Origin: Alphaproteobacteria bacterium
Lineage (GTDB): Bacteria > Pseudomonadota > Alphaproteobacteria > UBA11136
DNA: 33,004 bases
Assembly: GCA_030739855.1 (NCBI GenBank)
Contig: JASLYJ010000014.1
Coordinates: 6,613-39,616, forward strand
Reading direction: 5' to 3'
Part shown: positions 1 to 11,846 of the stretch, in pieces
Layout of the letters: the number at the start of each line of letters is the position of its first letter
Numbering within the stretch: the first letter of the stretch is position 1
Made by a program: the position numbers and the translations under genes
The notes under the pieces: generated by a model
Seen by the model: only the letters and a program-made list of their open reading frames with translations
Told to the model about the DNA's origin: nothing
Database searches by the model: none

Positions 1-267
1 CTTCTTGTCCCCTTGAGCCTGACCCCTTTCTGGCTTGGTGTGATGGGGCCGGCCTATGCATTGGCCGCGCTGGTTCTGGGAGGGATTTTTCTGGGTCTGG
101 CGGTACGCCTCTGGGCTACGACGGCGGATGCCGCCGCCAAGGCTATGTTCGGCTATTCCATCCTCTATCTATTCCTGCTGTTTATGGCCATGCTGGCTGA
201 CCCAGCACTGGGCACATGGATGGCGTCAGCGGAGTATCTTCCTAGTTCGGCAGCCTCCGGTCTTTAA
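1..267 (+). CDS. ctaB: Protoheme IX farnesyltransferase (heme O synthase), C-terminal part, 5'-truncated by window edge
   Basis: Frame is open from base 1; hydrophobic C-terminus LLVPLSLTPFWLGVMGPAYALAALVLGGIFL...KAMFGYSILYLFLLFMAMLAD resembles CtaB/COX10; located beside cox genes. Confidence 0.85.
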   Translation, partial: LLVPLSLTPFWLGVMGPAYALAALVLGGIFLGLAVRLWATTADAAAKAMFGYSILYLFLLFMAMLADPALGTWMASAEYLPSSAASGL

Positions 268-555
268 CAAAGTTCGTTCTCAAGAATTGAGTTTTCACGC
301 GCCCTGATAAACACTATCTCCAAACTGGAGGGAGCTTTGTTGAACCGCTTTCTCATCAGGAGAATGTTCGGGAATAGAGACCATGAATAATCAAATTATC
401 TATAACCTATAATTATTATGACTCAAAAATTGATGTGTTGATAAGAGATCATGGATATTTTATACAAAAACTGACACTTGAAAATGTCACAGAAATGTTA
501 CTGTCCAATGGCGCAGAGTTGCGGGCGTTCGCCGAAAAAAGGGGACAAAGATAAA

Positions 556-1422
556 ATGTTTCTAAATGCTTTACGTGCCGCTTTCGCGGCTGTTTTTTTT
601 ACCGGAATAAGTACTTTCTCCGCCCTGGCAGAACATACTGGCCGGCCGCTGGAGTGGCAGTTAAATCTGCAGGGCGCAGCCTCTCCGGTGATGGAAGGCA
701 TTGCTGATTTCCATAATTTACTTTTGGTCATCATCATTAGCATTGCGACTTTCGTTACCTTGCTGCTGCTCTACGTGATCATGCGCTTCAAGGCATCAAA
801 CAATCCGGTGCCCTCGAAGACAACCCACAACACGCTGCTTGAAGTATTATGGACAGTGATTCCCGTTCTTATCCTTATGACCATCGCTATCCCCTCCTTC
901 AAGCTGCTCTATTTTGAGGATCGTGCGGCGGACGCTGAGATGACCGTCAAGGTCACCGGCGAGCAATGGTACTGGACCTACGAATATCCAGATAACGGCG
1001 GCTTTACCTTCGACAGTATGATACTCGATGAAGGCGAATTGGGTGAACATCCCCGCCTTTTGGGTGTGGACAACCCCGTCGTACTGCCGGTGGATACCAC
1101 CGTGCGCGTACTTCTAGCTGCGCCCGTTACCGGAGTTATTCACAGCTGGGCCGTACCTTCGCTAGGAGTTAAGACCGACACCGTTCCAGGTCGTCTCAAC
1201 GAGACCTGGCTCAGGATCAACGAGGAAGGCTGGTATTACGGCCAGTGCTCGGAGCTCTGCGGTCCCGGTCACGGTTTCATGCCTATCGCCATCAAGGCGG
1301 TCTCGAAAGAGGCCTTTGGCGCTTGGGTCACAGGGGCGAGGGAAGAATTTGCGCGCAATGACCAAGGCGATAAACTCGTCCGTGTTACCCAGAACATTGC
1401 GCAGAACCAAGTTCGGCAATAA
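556..1422 (+). CDS. coxB: Cytochrome c oxidase subunit II
   Basis: CuA motif CSELCGPGHGFMPI; two N-terminal TM segments. The ORF track starts at 478 (TTG); the ATG at 556 (MFLNALRAAF, signal-like) is the more likely start. Confidence 0.95.
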   Translation: MFLNALRAAFAAVFFTGISTFSALAEHTGRPLEWQLNLQGAASPVMEGIADFHNLLLVIIISIATFVTLLLLYVIMRFKASNNPVPSKTTHNTLLEVLWTVIPVLILMTIAIPSFKLLYFEDRAADAEMTVKVTGEQWYWTYEYPDNGGFTFDSMILDEGELGEHPRLLGVDNPVVLPVDTTVRVLLAAPVTGVIHSWAVPSLGVKTDTVPGRLNETWLRINEEGWYYGQCSELCGPGHGFMPIAIKAVSKEAFGAWVTGAREEFARNDQGDKLVRVTQNIAQNQVRQ

Positions 1423-1441
1423 GCCAAAGCGAGAGTTGTAA

Positions 1442-3007
<1,566 letters not shown>

Positions 3008-3013
3008 ACTGTC

Positions 3014-3124
3014 ATGGACGTCTCGCAAAAGCACCAGCGTAACCGCAACCTGACCCTGGGTGGGGTGCTTCTCTCCCTTGTAGTGTTGTTTTATCTCATC
3101 ACTATAGTGCGTATGGGGGGGTAA
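3014..3124 (+). CDS. 36-aa single-TM small protein, CoxF-like, between coxA and ctaG
   Basis: Manual translation MDVSQKHQRNRNLTLGGVLLSLVVLFYLITIVRMGG*; too short for the ORF track; lies between coxA and ctaG where alphaproteobacteria often carry a small CoxF-type ORF. Confidence 0.75.
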   Translation: MDVSQKHQRNRNLTLGGVLLSLVVLFYLITIVRMGG

Positions 3125-3130
3125 TAGGCC

Positions 3131-3793
3131 ATGACCACGTCCGCGCACAGGTGGGAATTGCGTCGCCGCAACCACAAATGTTTAGGGGTCCTTACGGCAG
3201 TTGTCTTCGGCATGGCGGGGCTTGCTTACGCTTCGGTACCCCTCTATCGCATTTTCTGCCAGGTCACTGGTTATGGCGGCACCACACAACAGGCTGCCTC
3301 CGTGCCGGGCGTGGAGGTGGAACGGATAATAACGGTACGTTTTGATTCCAACGTTTCTCCAACCCTACCATGGCATTTTGCCCCAGCGCAGCCCCTGGTG
3401 GAGGTTAAGGTGGGGGAATCGGGATTGGCTTTCTTTACTGCGCGTAATCTTTCTGACACGTCTATCACCGGTACTGCGGTATTCAACGTGACGCCGCTTA
3501 AGGTGGGCAAGTATTTTAACAAGATCGACTGTTTCTGTTTTACTGAACAGATCCTGGCCCCGGGCCAGGAGATGGACATGCCGGTGAGTTTTTTTGTAGA
3601 TCCGACGATTATGAACGATATCAACATGGGTGAGATCAAAACCATCACCCTTTCCTACACCTTCCTCCGCGCAGAGAGTGAGGAAGAGAAAAACGCCGCC
3701 CTGTGGAAGAATTCATACGAAGACCCTGTAGGATGGATGGCGGCGTTGTCCGGTGGGCTTCCAGCCCCCGACAAGTTTGCCATGGAGAGCTGA
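3131..3793 (+). CDS. ctaG: Cytochrome c oxidase assembly protein CtaG/Cox11
   Basis: N-terminal TM, YASVPLYRIFCQVTGYGGT and the CFCF copper motif (KIDCFCFTEQ). Confidence 0.97.
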   Translation: MTTSAHRWELRRRNHKCLGVLTAVVFGMAGLAYASVPLYRIFCQVTGYGGTTQQAASVPGVEVERIITVRFDSNVSPTLPWHFAPAQPLVEVKVGESGLAFFTARNLSDTSITGTAVFNVTPLKVGKYFNKIDCFCFTEQILAPGQEMDMPVSFFVDPTIMNDINMGEIKTITLSYTFLRAESEEEKNAALWKNSYEDPVGWMAALSGGLPAPDKFAMES

Positions 3794-3854
3794 TGCCTGT
3801 GTGGGGTAAGAGACGTTATTTTTTTATTATTAGAAGCAACAGAGAGTAAGAAGA

Positions 3855-4682
3855 ATGAGCTCTGCAAAACATTCATATCACCTGGTCGATCCCAGCCCGT
3901 GGCCTTTTGCTGCCGGTGTTTCGTCGCTTGTTGCAGCATTTGGCTTCATCAGTTTTATGCATGACGAGGGCAATTCCCTTTTCTATCTTGGTGCCGCCAT
4001 GCTGATGCTGACGGCGGCCGCTTGGTGGCGCGACGTCATCCGTGAAGGGGAGGTGGAAGGCCATCACACCCCCGTTGTCCAGATAGGCCTACGTTACGGC
4101 ATGGCCCTGTTTATTGCCTCGGAAGTGATGTTCTTCGTCGCCTGGTTCTGGGCCTTCTTCGACGCTGCTCTCTTTCCGGGTGCTGCCAGCCCCGAGCTGG
4201 TGGCCCGGCAAGAGGTCCTGGGCGGGGTGTGGCCGCCTGTGGCCATGGAAGGGAAGCTCTTTGATCCTTGGGGTGTGCCATTCCTCAACACTATCATCCT
4301 GCTCAGTTCCGGCGTTACCGTGACCTGGGCTCACCACGCCCTGCGCGAGGACAACCGCCAGCGCTTCCTGCTTGGCTTGGCACTCACAATCATCTTAGGT
4401 ATCACCTTTACTAGCCTTCAGGCTCATGAATATGGTGAGGCCACTTTCTCCTTTACCGAGGGTATCTATCCCTCCACCTTCTTCATGGCCACCGGTTTTC
4501 ACGGTGCCCATGTAATCATCGGCACTATCTTCCTCATTGTCTGTTTTCTGAGGGGGCTAGCCGGGCATTTTAAACCAGACCATCACTTTGGCTTCGAAGC
4601 CGCTGCTTGGTACTGGCATTTCGTGGATGTGGTGTGGCTATTCCTGTTCACTTGCGTTTACTGGTGGGCGAGCCCGGCCTGA
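3855..4682 (+). CDS. coxC: Cytochrome c oxidase subunit III
   Basis: HPxxWP-like N-terminus (YHLVDPSPWPF), multiple TMs, AAAWYWHFVDVVWLFLFTCVYWW C-terminus. Confidence 0.97.
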   Translation: MSSAKHSYHLVDPSPWPFAAGVSSLVAAFGFISFMHDEGNSLFYLGAAMLMLTAAAWWRDVIREGEVEGHHTPVVQIGLRYGMALFIASEVMFFVAWFWAFFDAALFPGAASPELVARQEVLGGVWPPVAMEGKLFDPWGVPFLNTIILLSSGVTVTWAHHALREDNRQRFLLGLALTIILGITFTSLQAHEYGEATFSFTEGIYPSTFFMATGFHGAHVIIGTIFLIVCFLRGLAGHFKPDHHFGFEAAAWYWHFVDVVWLFLFTCVYWWASPA

Positions 4683-4723
4683 GTCTGTTGAACCACGCCT
4701 CAACGAGGGCGTAAAATGAGCGG

Positions 4724-5104
4724 ATGCTCAAGCCGGTATCACCTTTTTCCGCGGGGGTAGCCATGCGCTGCCCCCGTTGTGGGAAGGGCAAACTCTATGA
4801 TGGTCTGTTAAAGATCACAGACCGGTGCACGGTCTGTGATCTCGATTTAAGCGCCGAGGACAGCGGCGACGGCGCAGTGGCCTTCGTCACCTTGATCATA
4901 GGGGGCATCGCCGTTGGCGTGGCTTTATGGATGGAGGGGGCTTTTGCGCCTCCGCTCTGGGTGCATTGGGTGGTGTTGTTACCGCTCATTCTCGGTGGGT
5001 CTCTTCTCGCCACACGTTGGTTCAAGGCGACACTGGTAGCGCTGCAGTTCTGCCACAGATCGGAAGACTATAAGGAAAACAACGGAAAGAGCGAAGATGG
5101 CTGA
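4724..5104 (+). CDS. DUF983 family protein
   Basis: Zinc-ribbon-like CPRCGKGKLYDGLLKITDRCTVCDLDL followed by two TMs; coxC-DUF983-SURF1 order. Confidence 0.88.
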   Translation: MLKPVSPFSAGVAMRCPRCGKGKLYDGLLKITDRCTVCDLDLSAEDSGDGAVAFVTLIIGGIAVGVALWMEGAFAPPLWVHWVVLLPLILGGSLLATRWFKATLVALQFCHRSEDYKENNGKSEDG

Positions 5105-5849
5105 TAGTGACGGCGGCTTTCACTTCCGCGGTTGTGTGTTCCGCCCAGCGCTGGGTCCTACCCTGTTCACGGTGTTGGGTGTGGTCTTTATGTTGTGTCT
5201 GGGGAGCTGGCAAGTGCAGCGCCTATTCTGGAAGGAGAACTTGATTTCCACCCGCCAGTCGCGTTTTACCGCGCCCATAGTGGCCCCGCCCGCGGCCACG
5301 GCGGATCCAATCATCATAGACGAATTTGAGTTTCGCCGCGTGCGGATCGAGGGCGTCTTCCTCCATGACCGCGAAATGTTTCTTGGTGCTCGCTCGCTCA
5401 TGGGCCACTTGGGTTATCACGTAATCACCCCCTTAAGGCGTGCCGATGGAAGTCTGATTCTGGTAGACCGTGGCTGGATTCCATTGGACTATAAAGACCC
5501 CACGCTGCGCGCGGCGGCCCAAAGTGGAGGTACAGTTTTGCTGGAGGGGGCGCTCCGCACTGGTGGCCGTAAGGGCCGCTTCACGCCAGATAACGTTCCG
5601 AAAAATAATTTCTGGTTCTATGTAGACCTTCCCGCCATGGCTTCTTACGCTGGGCTGGAACCACTCGCCACTTGGTATGTTGAAGCGGGTGATTTTCCTA
5701 ATCCAGGCGGCTTTCCAGTGGGCGGCCAGCCTAAGGTAGATCTCCCCAACGACCACCTGGAATATGCTGTTACTTGGTATTCTCTGGCCTTGGTCCTTTT
5801 TGTCATCTACCTCATCCACTCCACCAAGCATGAAGAGAAGGGGGCCTGA
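5097..5849 (+). CDS. SURF1 family cytochrome oxidase biogenesis protein
   Basis: GSWQVQRLFWKENLI, LGYHVITPLRRADGSLILVDRGWIP, NDHLEYAVTWYSLALVL; overlaps DUF983 by 8 nt. Confidence 0.95.
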   Translation: MADSDGGFHFRGCVFRPALGPTLFTVLGVVFMLCLGSWQVQRLFWKENLISTRQSRFTAPIVAPPAATADPIIIDEFEFRRVRIEGVFLHDREMFLGARSLMGHLGYHVITPLRRADGSLILVDRGWIPLDYKDPTLRAAAQSGGTVLLEGALRTGGRKGRFTPDNVPKNNFWFYVDLPAMASYAGLEPLATWYVEAGDFPNPGGFPVGGQPKVDLPNDHLEYAVTWYSLALVLFVIYLIHSTKHEEKGA

Positions 5850-6042
5850 CTGAGACCGTTTAGGAACGGTACGCGGAACCCTTGCGCTAGCAGGTTATAG
5901 AGCCGCTCTGAGGAGGTTGTAACGCCCGCAGATATGCTCATCTCCGCTCTTTCCCATTCTCTTGCCCCCTGTATTGCTTGGCTTCTGTTCGCGGGGTAGG
6001 TTAGGCCCCCATTTTATCCACAGGGTTTGAGAGGCGGGTCGC

Positions 6043-7497
6043 GTGCGCTATATAAGTAGCCGGGGGGATGCCCCGGCGCTTTCCTTCGACGAGGTACTGC
6101 TGACTGGACTAGCCCTGGACGGCGGTCTCTATGTGCCAGAAAAATGGCCCCGCTTCGACGCCGCTGCGCTTCGCGACATGGCCTCCCTATCCTATGTGGA
6201 GCAGGTGGTACGTCTCACCCATCCCTTCGTGGGCAAGGCTATTCCCGAAGCTGCCTACGCCGATCTTGTGGTAGACTCCTACTCTGCCTTCGACCACGAC
6301 CCCGTCGCGCCACTTGTCGATTTGGGTGGTGGCATTCATCTCATGGAACTTTTCCACGGCCCCACCCTGGCCTTTAAGGACTATGCTCTGCAACTAGTGG
6401 GACGGCTCTTCAACCACGTTCTGGAAAGTCGGGGTGAACGCGTCACCATTCTCGGTGCCACCTCGGGCGATACCGGATCGGCTGCTATCTCTGGCTGCGT
6501 GGCTTGTCCGTTGGTGGATGTGTTTATGCTCCATCCAAAAGGCCGAGTCTCGGAGGTGCAGCGCCGGCAAATGACTACGGTGGACGCGCCCAATGTGTTC
6601 AATATCGCTATCGATGACGATTTCGACTGCTGTCAGGACCTTGTGAAGACCCTGTTCAACGATACCGCCTTTCGCAACGATATGCGTTTGTCCGCGGTTA
6701 ATTCCATCAACTGGGCGCGCATCATGGCGCAGACTGTCTATTACTTTTCTGCCGCACTTTCCCTGGGCGCACCGGAGCATGAGGTATCATTCGCCGTGCC
6801 CACGGGCAATTTTGGTAACGTCTATGCAGGCTATGCCGCGCGCTGTATGGGGCTTCCCATCAAGCGTCTCATTATTGGCTCCAACCACAACGATATCCTC
6901 ACCCGTTTCTTTGATTCCGGAACCATGGAAATGCACGAGGTCACACCATCATTAAGCCCCAGCATGGATATCCAGGTCTCTAGTAATTTCGAACGTCTGC
7001 TGTTTGACCTCTACAACCGCGATGGTAAACGGGTGACGGCGGCCATGGCCAAATTCCGCGAAAGCGGGCGCCTAAAGCTAGATCTCGAGTGCTACCGCAC
7101 CGCCTATGAACTTTTCTCCGCCTGTTGCCTCGATGACGAGGGCACGCTGGCAGCTATCGCTCAAGAATACAAGAACACCGGTATTTTGCTCGATCCTCAC
7201 AGCGCTATCGGCGTCTACGCCGCTCGGCAGCTTGGGGGAGATGCAACGGCCGAAGGTACCCCCGTGGTGGCGCTGGCTACGGCCCATCACGCTAAATTCC
7301 CTGAGGCCGTGGAAGAGGCCATCGGAATGCCACCCCAAATTCCAGAATCCTTGGCCGGGTTGGCGGGTTTCAAGGAACGGTTCCAAGTGCTTCCGGCCGA
7401 CGTGGATGCCGTAGCCGCCTATGTACGCGAACACGCCGCTGTCATGGCCCAGACCGCTAGAGGAAGGGGTGGGGAAAGCGAGGGAAAAACCCCATGA
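6043..7497 (+). CDS. thrC: Threonine synthase
   Basis: MRYISSRG...FHGPTLAFKDYALQ (PLP lysine), GATSGDTGSAAI, PTGNFGN; 484 aa, GTG start. Confidence 0.96.
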   Translation: MRYISSRGDAPALSFDEVLLTGLALDGGLYVPEKWPRFDAAALRDMASLSYVEQVVRLTHPFVGKAIPEAAYADLVVDSYSAFDHDPVAPLVDLGGGIHLMELFHGPTLAFKDYALQLVGRLFNHVLESRGERVTILGATSGDTGSAAISGCVACPLVDVFMLHPKGRVSEVQRRQMTTVDAPNVFNIAIDDDFDCCQDLVKTLFNDTAFRNDMRLSAVNSINWARIMAQTVYYFSAALSLGAPEHEVSFAVPTGNFGNVYAGYAARCMGLPIKRLIIGSNHNDILTRFFDSGTMEMHEVTPSLSPSMDIQVSSNFERLLFDLYNRDGKRVTAAMAKFRESGRLKLDLECYRTAYELFSACCLDDEGTLAAIAQEYKNTGILLDPHSAIGVYAARQLGGDATAEGTPVVALATAHHAKFPEAVEEAIGMPPQIPESLAGLAGFKERFQVLPADVDAVAAYVREHAAVMAQTARGRGGESEGKTP

Positions 7498-8747
7498 CCA
7501 CTACCGTTACCACTCTCAATAGTGGCCTGCGGGTGGCTACCGACGCCATGGAGAATGTGCCCTCGGTGTCGTTGGGGGTGTTTGTAGGGGTTGGCACCCG
7601 CAATGAGACGCCGGGGATTAACGGTGTTTCCCATCTTCTCGAACACATGGCCTTCAAGGGCACTAAGCGGCGTTCGGCGCGCGCTATCGTCGAGGAGATC
7701 GAAGCCGTGGGGGGGCATCTCAACGCCTATACCTCGCGCGAAAGAACGGTCTACGTGGCTCGCGTGCTGAAGGAGGACACGCTCCTGGCACTGGATATTC
7801 TCTCCGACATCCTCCAGCATTCGGTATTCGACGAATCGGAACTAGAACTGGAACGCCATGTGGTTCTCCAGGAGATTGCCCTGTGCAACGACACCCCTGA
7901 CGACCTCATTTTCGATCATTTTCAGGCCCGCGCCTACCCCGATCAGGCCATGGGCCGTCCCACCCTCGGTCTGCCCCACCTGGTAAGTGCTTTTTCACGG
8001 GATTCTCTTGGTACCTATATGGCAGAGAATTATTCTCTTGAGCGTATGGTGGTTGTGGCAGCGGGTGATGTGAATCACGATGCCTTCACTAAGCTGGTGG
8101 CGACTACTTTCGACTCTCTCAGCGTGACTACCGCACCGACGCCGGAGCCGGCGCACTACGCCGGCGGCGATATGCGCACCGAAAGGCCGTTGGAACAGCT
8201 TCATCTGGTCCTGGGCTTCGAAGGGGTTCCCGCAGACGATCCAGATTACTACGCCCTGTCAGTGTTTTCCGGGATACTTGGCGACGGCATGTCCTCTCGT
8301 CTGTTCCAAGAGGTGCGCGAAAAACGGGGGTTGGTCTACACCATCGACTCCTTCACCTGTTCCTTTGCCGATAGCGGTCTGCTGGGGATCCATGCCGGTG
8401 CTTCCGCCGACAAGGGAGGAGAGTTACTCCCCGTAATCTGCGACGAGATCAAGGCGCTGTGCGAAAACGCTACGGAGGCCGAACTTTCCCGCGCCCGCGC
8501 CCGGGCTCACGCCGGTTTGCTCATGTCTAGGGAAAGTGCTCCCTCACGCTGCGAACAACTGGGCACTCAGATGCTGGTCTATGGCCGCCCGTTACCCCCC
8601 GACGAGATTATAAATCACATTAACGCCGTGGACCGCGAGGCTATCTCCCGCGTGGCCTCACGCCTGCTGTCCGCGGCCCCCACCTTCGTAGCTATGGGTC
8701 CGGGCGGTGCGTTTCTTCCCAGCGACGTGTCGATTCTACTAAGCTGA
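7494..8747 (+). CDS. M16 family zinc metallopeptidase (mitochondrial processing peptidase-like)
   Basis: HxxEH motif (SHLLEHMAFKGT) with downstream catalytic Glu region; 4-nt ATGA overlap with thrC. Confidence 0.95.
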   Translation: MTTTVTTLNSGLRVATDAMENVPSVSLGVFVGVGTRNETPGINGVSHLLEHMAFKGTKRRSARAIVEEIEAVGGHLNAYTSRERTVYVARVLKEDTLLALDILSDILQHSVFDESELELERHVVLQEIALCNDTPDDLIFDHFQARAYPDQAMGRPTLGLPHLVSAFSRDSLGTYMAENYSLERMVVVAAGDVNHDAFTKLVATTFDSLSVTTAPTPEPAHYAGGDMRTERPLEQLHLVLGFEGVPADDPDYYALSVFSGILGDGMSSRLFQEVREKRGLVYTIDSFTCSFADSGLLGIHAGASADKGGELLPVICDEIKALCENATEAELSRARARAHAGLLMSRESAPSRCEQLGTQMLVYGRPLPPDEIINHINAVDREAISRVASRLLSAAPTFVAMGPGGAFLPSDVSILLS

Positions 8748-8794
8748 GTGTGTAGCCTGTTGTTGGTAGTAACTGGTGTAATAAGAAAATGGAA

Positions 8795-9376
8795 TCAGGC
8801 GTGACCAGCGTCGTCGGAAAGCATGGAGGGGGTGATGCCCAGGCTCTCCAGCGCCTGTTTCCACATGCTGGGGAGGTCCCCATTGAACACTAGATCACTG
8901 TTGGCAGGCGCGTGATGCCAGCCGTTGGACTGGATTTCCGAATCAAGTTGTCCCGGTCCCCATCCCGCGTAGCCAAGCGCTAGAATGCACTGTTCTGGCC
9001 CCTGGCCTGCGGCAATGTCGCGCAAGATTTTCTCCGTGGCAGTGAGACAGATTTCCGAATCCACGGTAAAGGTCCCTTTCTGCTGGTAGTCGGAAGAATG
9101 AAGTACGAAACCGCGCCCAGTTTCCACCGGGCCACCGCAATGGATGTCGATGATTTGTTCTTTCTGTTCCAGTTCGATGCCTAGCTGCTGTAACAGATCG
9201 GGAAAAGTAATGGAATCGATTGTCTGGTTGAGAACGAGTCCCATGGCGCCGTTGTTATCATGGGACACCACATAGATGACGGACTTGGCAAAGCGGGGAT
9301 CACGCATTTGCCGCGTAGCGATGAGAAGATTTCCGCTAAGGTAAGACGGCGTATCCTTATGCACCGAACAGCCCAT
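8795..9376 (-). CDS. YqgE/AlgH family protein (DUF179)
   Basis: SGNLLIATRQMRDPRFAKSVIYVVSHDNNGAMGLVLNQ, CGGPVETGRGFVLHS, LGYAGWGPGQLDSEIQ. Confidence 0.95.
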   Translation of the reverse strand: MGCSVHKDTPSYLSGNLLIATRQMRDPRFAKSVIYVVSHDNNGAMGLVLNQTIDSITFPDLLQQLGIELEQKEQIIDIHCGGPVETGRGFVLHSSDYQQKGTFTVDSEICLTATEKILRDIAAGQGPEQCILALGYAGWGPGQLDSEIQSNGWHHAPANSDLVFNGDLPSMWKQALESLGITPSMLSDDAGHA

Positions 9377-9543
9377 CTTAAAATCCCACGGATGGCGGAG
9401 TGTTATTTTTCATCCCGTTCGGGGTACCAGTATGAAAAGGTGTAGAGCAAGTATCTCCTGCCAATGTAACACGTGAACGTGAGGGACTGTGAACCCACAG
9501 CGGGCTGTAGTATAGCAATGGAAACTTTTAGACCCTATGAGGA

Positions 9544-11745
9544 GTGGTGACGATTAACCCCTTGTCCCGATTATTCCTTTCCTCCCTGATGACCGCTCTC
9601 ATGGTCATTTTCTTAGCTCTTTTACGGGTGGGGCCCACCGCCGCACAATCCCCACCGGGTGCCTCTCCCTGGGCGGATAAAGGCGAAAGCAGAGTACGGA
9701 TTATCGCTCCCAAGATCACCGCTGGCGAAGGCGATAGCGTCTCCCTTGGCTTGGAATTCCTTATGGAGCCAGGTTGGAAGGCCTATTGGCGGTCACCGGG
9801 CGATGCCGGATTGCCGCCCCAGGTGGACTGGTCAGGCTCAACTAATCTGGCGGCAGCTGAGATATTCTGGCCAGCACCGCGACGCTATTTAGACCATGGG
9901 CTGGAGACGGTCGGCTACGAGAAGGAAGTGGTACTACCGGTAACAGCGCGGCTAGAAACGCCTGGTCTGGCGTTGTCCTTGAATGCCCGTGTGGATTACC
10001 TTGTGTGCAAGGAAATTTGTATTCCACGCCAAGCCAACCTCACCTTTGAGCTTCTCACCGGGGGGGGCGATGAACCCAGCCCCTTCGCCGTGCGTATAGC
10101 CCGCTATGCAGCGCTGGTGCCGGACTCGCAAGAGGGTGGAGAACTGGCAGTGGAGCGGGTGGAGGCGCTGGGAACTGGAGAAAATGGCCGGCTCCGCATT
10201 ACCGCCCGTTCAGATCGACCCTTCGGTGACGTGGACGTCTTTGTGGAAGGACCGCCGGGGTTCTGGGCCGGCGCACCAAAGGTGCGTAAACTGGCCGGGG
10301 ACCGAGTTGTGGTGCTGATCTTGGCGGCGGGGGTCACTCCCTCTCCGGGCGATGATAGAAAAAATCTCTCTCTTGTCGGCATGCCACTTATCGTGACCCT
10401 CGTGGAAAGAGATGTGAACGGCGATGCATCACCGTCTCGGATGCTGGAGACGCGCCTTACCGTGGGGGCAGGGACGGAGACGGATGATCTCGGTGAGCTT
10501 CTAGGTATTCTCGCCATCGCTCTTCTGGGCGGGTTCATTCTCAACCTTATGCCCTGCGTGTTGCCGGTGTTGTCGCTAAAACTGCTGGGTATCATCGATC
10601 ATGGCGGTGGCGAGGTCATCGCCGTGCGGCGTAGTTTTCTCGCGACTTCGGCGGGGATTCTCTTCGCCTTCATGATGCTGGCCTCGTTGGCAGTGGGACT
10701 ACGCATAATGGGGGTTAGCGTGGGCTGGGGTATCCAGTTCCAGCAGCCGGTGTTCCTGGCTACCATGGCGGTGGTGCTAACATTGTTTGCTTGCAATCTG
10801 TGGGGGTTCTTCGAAATTCCCTTGCCTGGCTGGATGGGCGACCTCACCATACGTCATGGCGGCCACCTGCAGGGCCGTCCCCATAGTCTCGAAGGACAGT
10901 TCCTCACCGGGGCCTTCGCCACTCTGCTAGCAACGCCCTGTTCGGCACCCTTTCTCGGGACCGCCATAGGTTTTGCTATGGTCCGTAGTGTGGCGGAGAC
11001 CTACATTATCTTTTTCGCCCTCGGCTTGGGATTTGCAAGCCCATACCTGACCATGGTGGTGGCACCAAAACTTGCCGTGTATCTGCCTCATCCGGGGCAG
11101 TGGATGGTGAGCCTGCGCCGGCTGTTAGGCCTGGCGCTGGCATTTACCGCCCTCTGGCTGGTTTCGGTTCTGGCTGCGCAGCTTTCTGTTGCCGCTGCTG
11201 CTCTCGTAGCGGCCCTACTATTGGCAATGGGGGCGGTGCTGTGGATCCAGGCGGAAGGCAAACTCTGGTCTTCTCTGCCGCCTTCCCTCATGCGGTTGGC
11301 GGTGGGGGTTCTGGTCCTGACGGTGCTAGTCGCGCCTGGTCGCTTCGAGGAAGCGCCGCCGCTGCCCTCGCCAGACGATATCTGGCGGCCTTTCGACCAC
11401 GCCACTATCGCGCCGCTGGTGCAATCCGGGCACGTTGTCTTGGTGGATGTTACCGCTGGATGGTGCCTCACCTGCCAGGTTAACAAGAAGCTGGTCCTCG
11501 ATCGAACTGAGGTGGCGCAGATGCTTGCCAGTGACAGTGTCACCGCAATGCGTGCGGATTGGACCCGCCGCGACGATAATATTGCCGCCTATCTTGCAGG
11601 TTTCGGTCGCTTCGGTATTCCTTTCAACGCAGTCTATGGCCCCGCCACACCCCGAGGAATCGTGTTGCCGGAACTGCTCACCCCAGCGCAGGTGATAGAT
11701 GCCGTTAACCGGGCGGGCAAAAGGATATCCTCCACGATGGATTAG
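9544..11745 (+). CDS. DsbD/ScsB-like protein-disulfide reductase
   Basis: N-terminal periplasmic domain with CKEIC, TM-domain cysteine motifs (MPCVLPVLSLKLLG, TPCSAPFLGTAIGFA) and C-terminal thioredoxin motif GWCLTCQVNKK; GTG start. Confidence 0.92.
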   Translation: MVTINPLSRLFLSSLMTALMVIFLALLRVGPTAAQSPPGASPWADKGESRVRIIAPKITAGEGDSVSLGLEFLMEPGWKAYWRSPGDAGLPPQVDWSGSTNLAAAEIFWPAPRRYLDHGLETVGYEKEVVLPVTARLETPGLALSLNARVDYLVCKEICIPRQANLTFELLTGGGDEPSPFAVRIARYAALVPDSQEGGELAVERVEALGTGENGRLRITARSDRPFGDVDVFVEGPPGFWAGAPKVRKLAGDRVVVLILAAGVTPSPGDDRKNLSLVGMPLIVTLVERDVNGDASPSRMLETRLTVGAGTETDDLGELLGILAIALLGGFILNLMPCVLPVLSLKLLGIIDHGGGEVIAVRRSFLATSAGILFAFMMLASLAVGLRIMGVSVGWGIQFQQPVFLATMAVVLTLFACNLWGFFEIPLPGWMGDLTIRHGGHLQGRPHSLEGQFLTGAFATLLATPCSAPFLGTAIGFAMVRSVAETYIIFFALGLGFASPYLTMVVAPKLAVYLPHPGQWMVSLRRLLGLALAFTALWLVSVLAAQLSVAAAALVAALLLAMGAVLWIQAEGKLWSSLPPSLMRLAVGVLVLTVLVAPGRFEEAPPLPSPDDIWRPFDHATIAPLVQSGHVVLVDVTAGWCLTCQVNKKLVLDRTEVAQMLASDSVTAMRADWTRRDDNIAAYLAGFGRFGIPFNAVYGPATPRGIVLPELLTPAQVIDAVNRAGKRISSTMD

Positions 11746-11846
11746 CGCCAGGGAATGGTTGCATTTGCGTTTTAGAATGGTTATGGTCGCGCCCGGCATT
11801 GGCTTGTTTTTACGCCTTTTTTAAATTTTACCCATAGGGGAAGAAC

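Noticed and set aside
428-455. FNR/Anr-like box (TTGATAAGAGATCAT) upstream of coxB
   Set aside because: Spacer is 5 rather than 4 and the right half-site is imperfect; not enough without experimental or motif-scan support.
5855-5870. Inverted repeat ACCGTT-TAGG-AACGGT after SURF1
   Set aside because: Only a 6-bp stem without a U tract; not a credible terminator.
5934-5999. 21-codon ORF MLISALSHSLAPCIAWLLFAG upstream of thrC, considered as a leader peptide
   Set aside because: No Thr codons and only one Ile codon, Shine-Dalgarno-like AGGAGG too far upstream, no attenuator hairpin seen.
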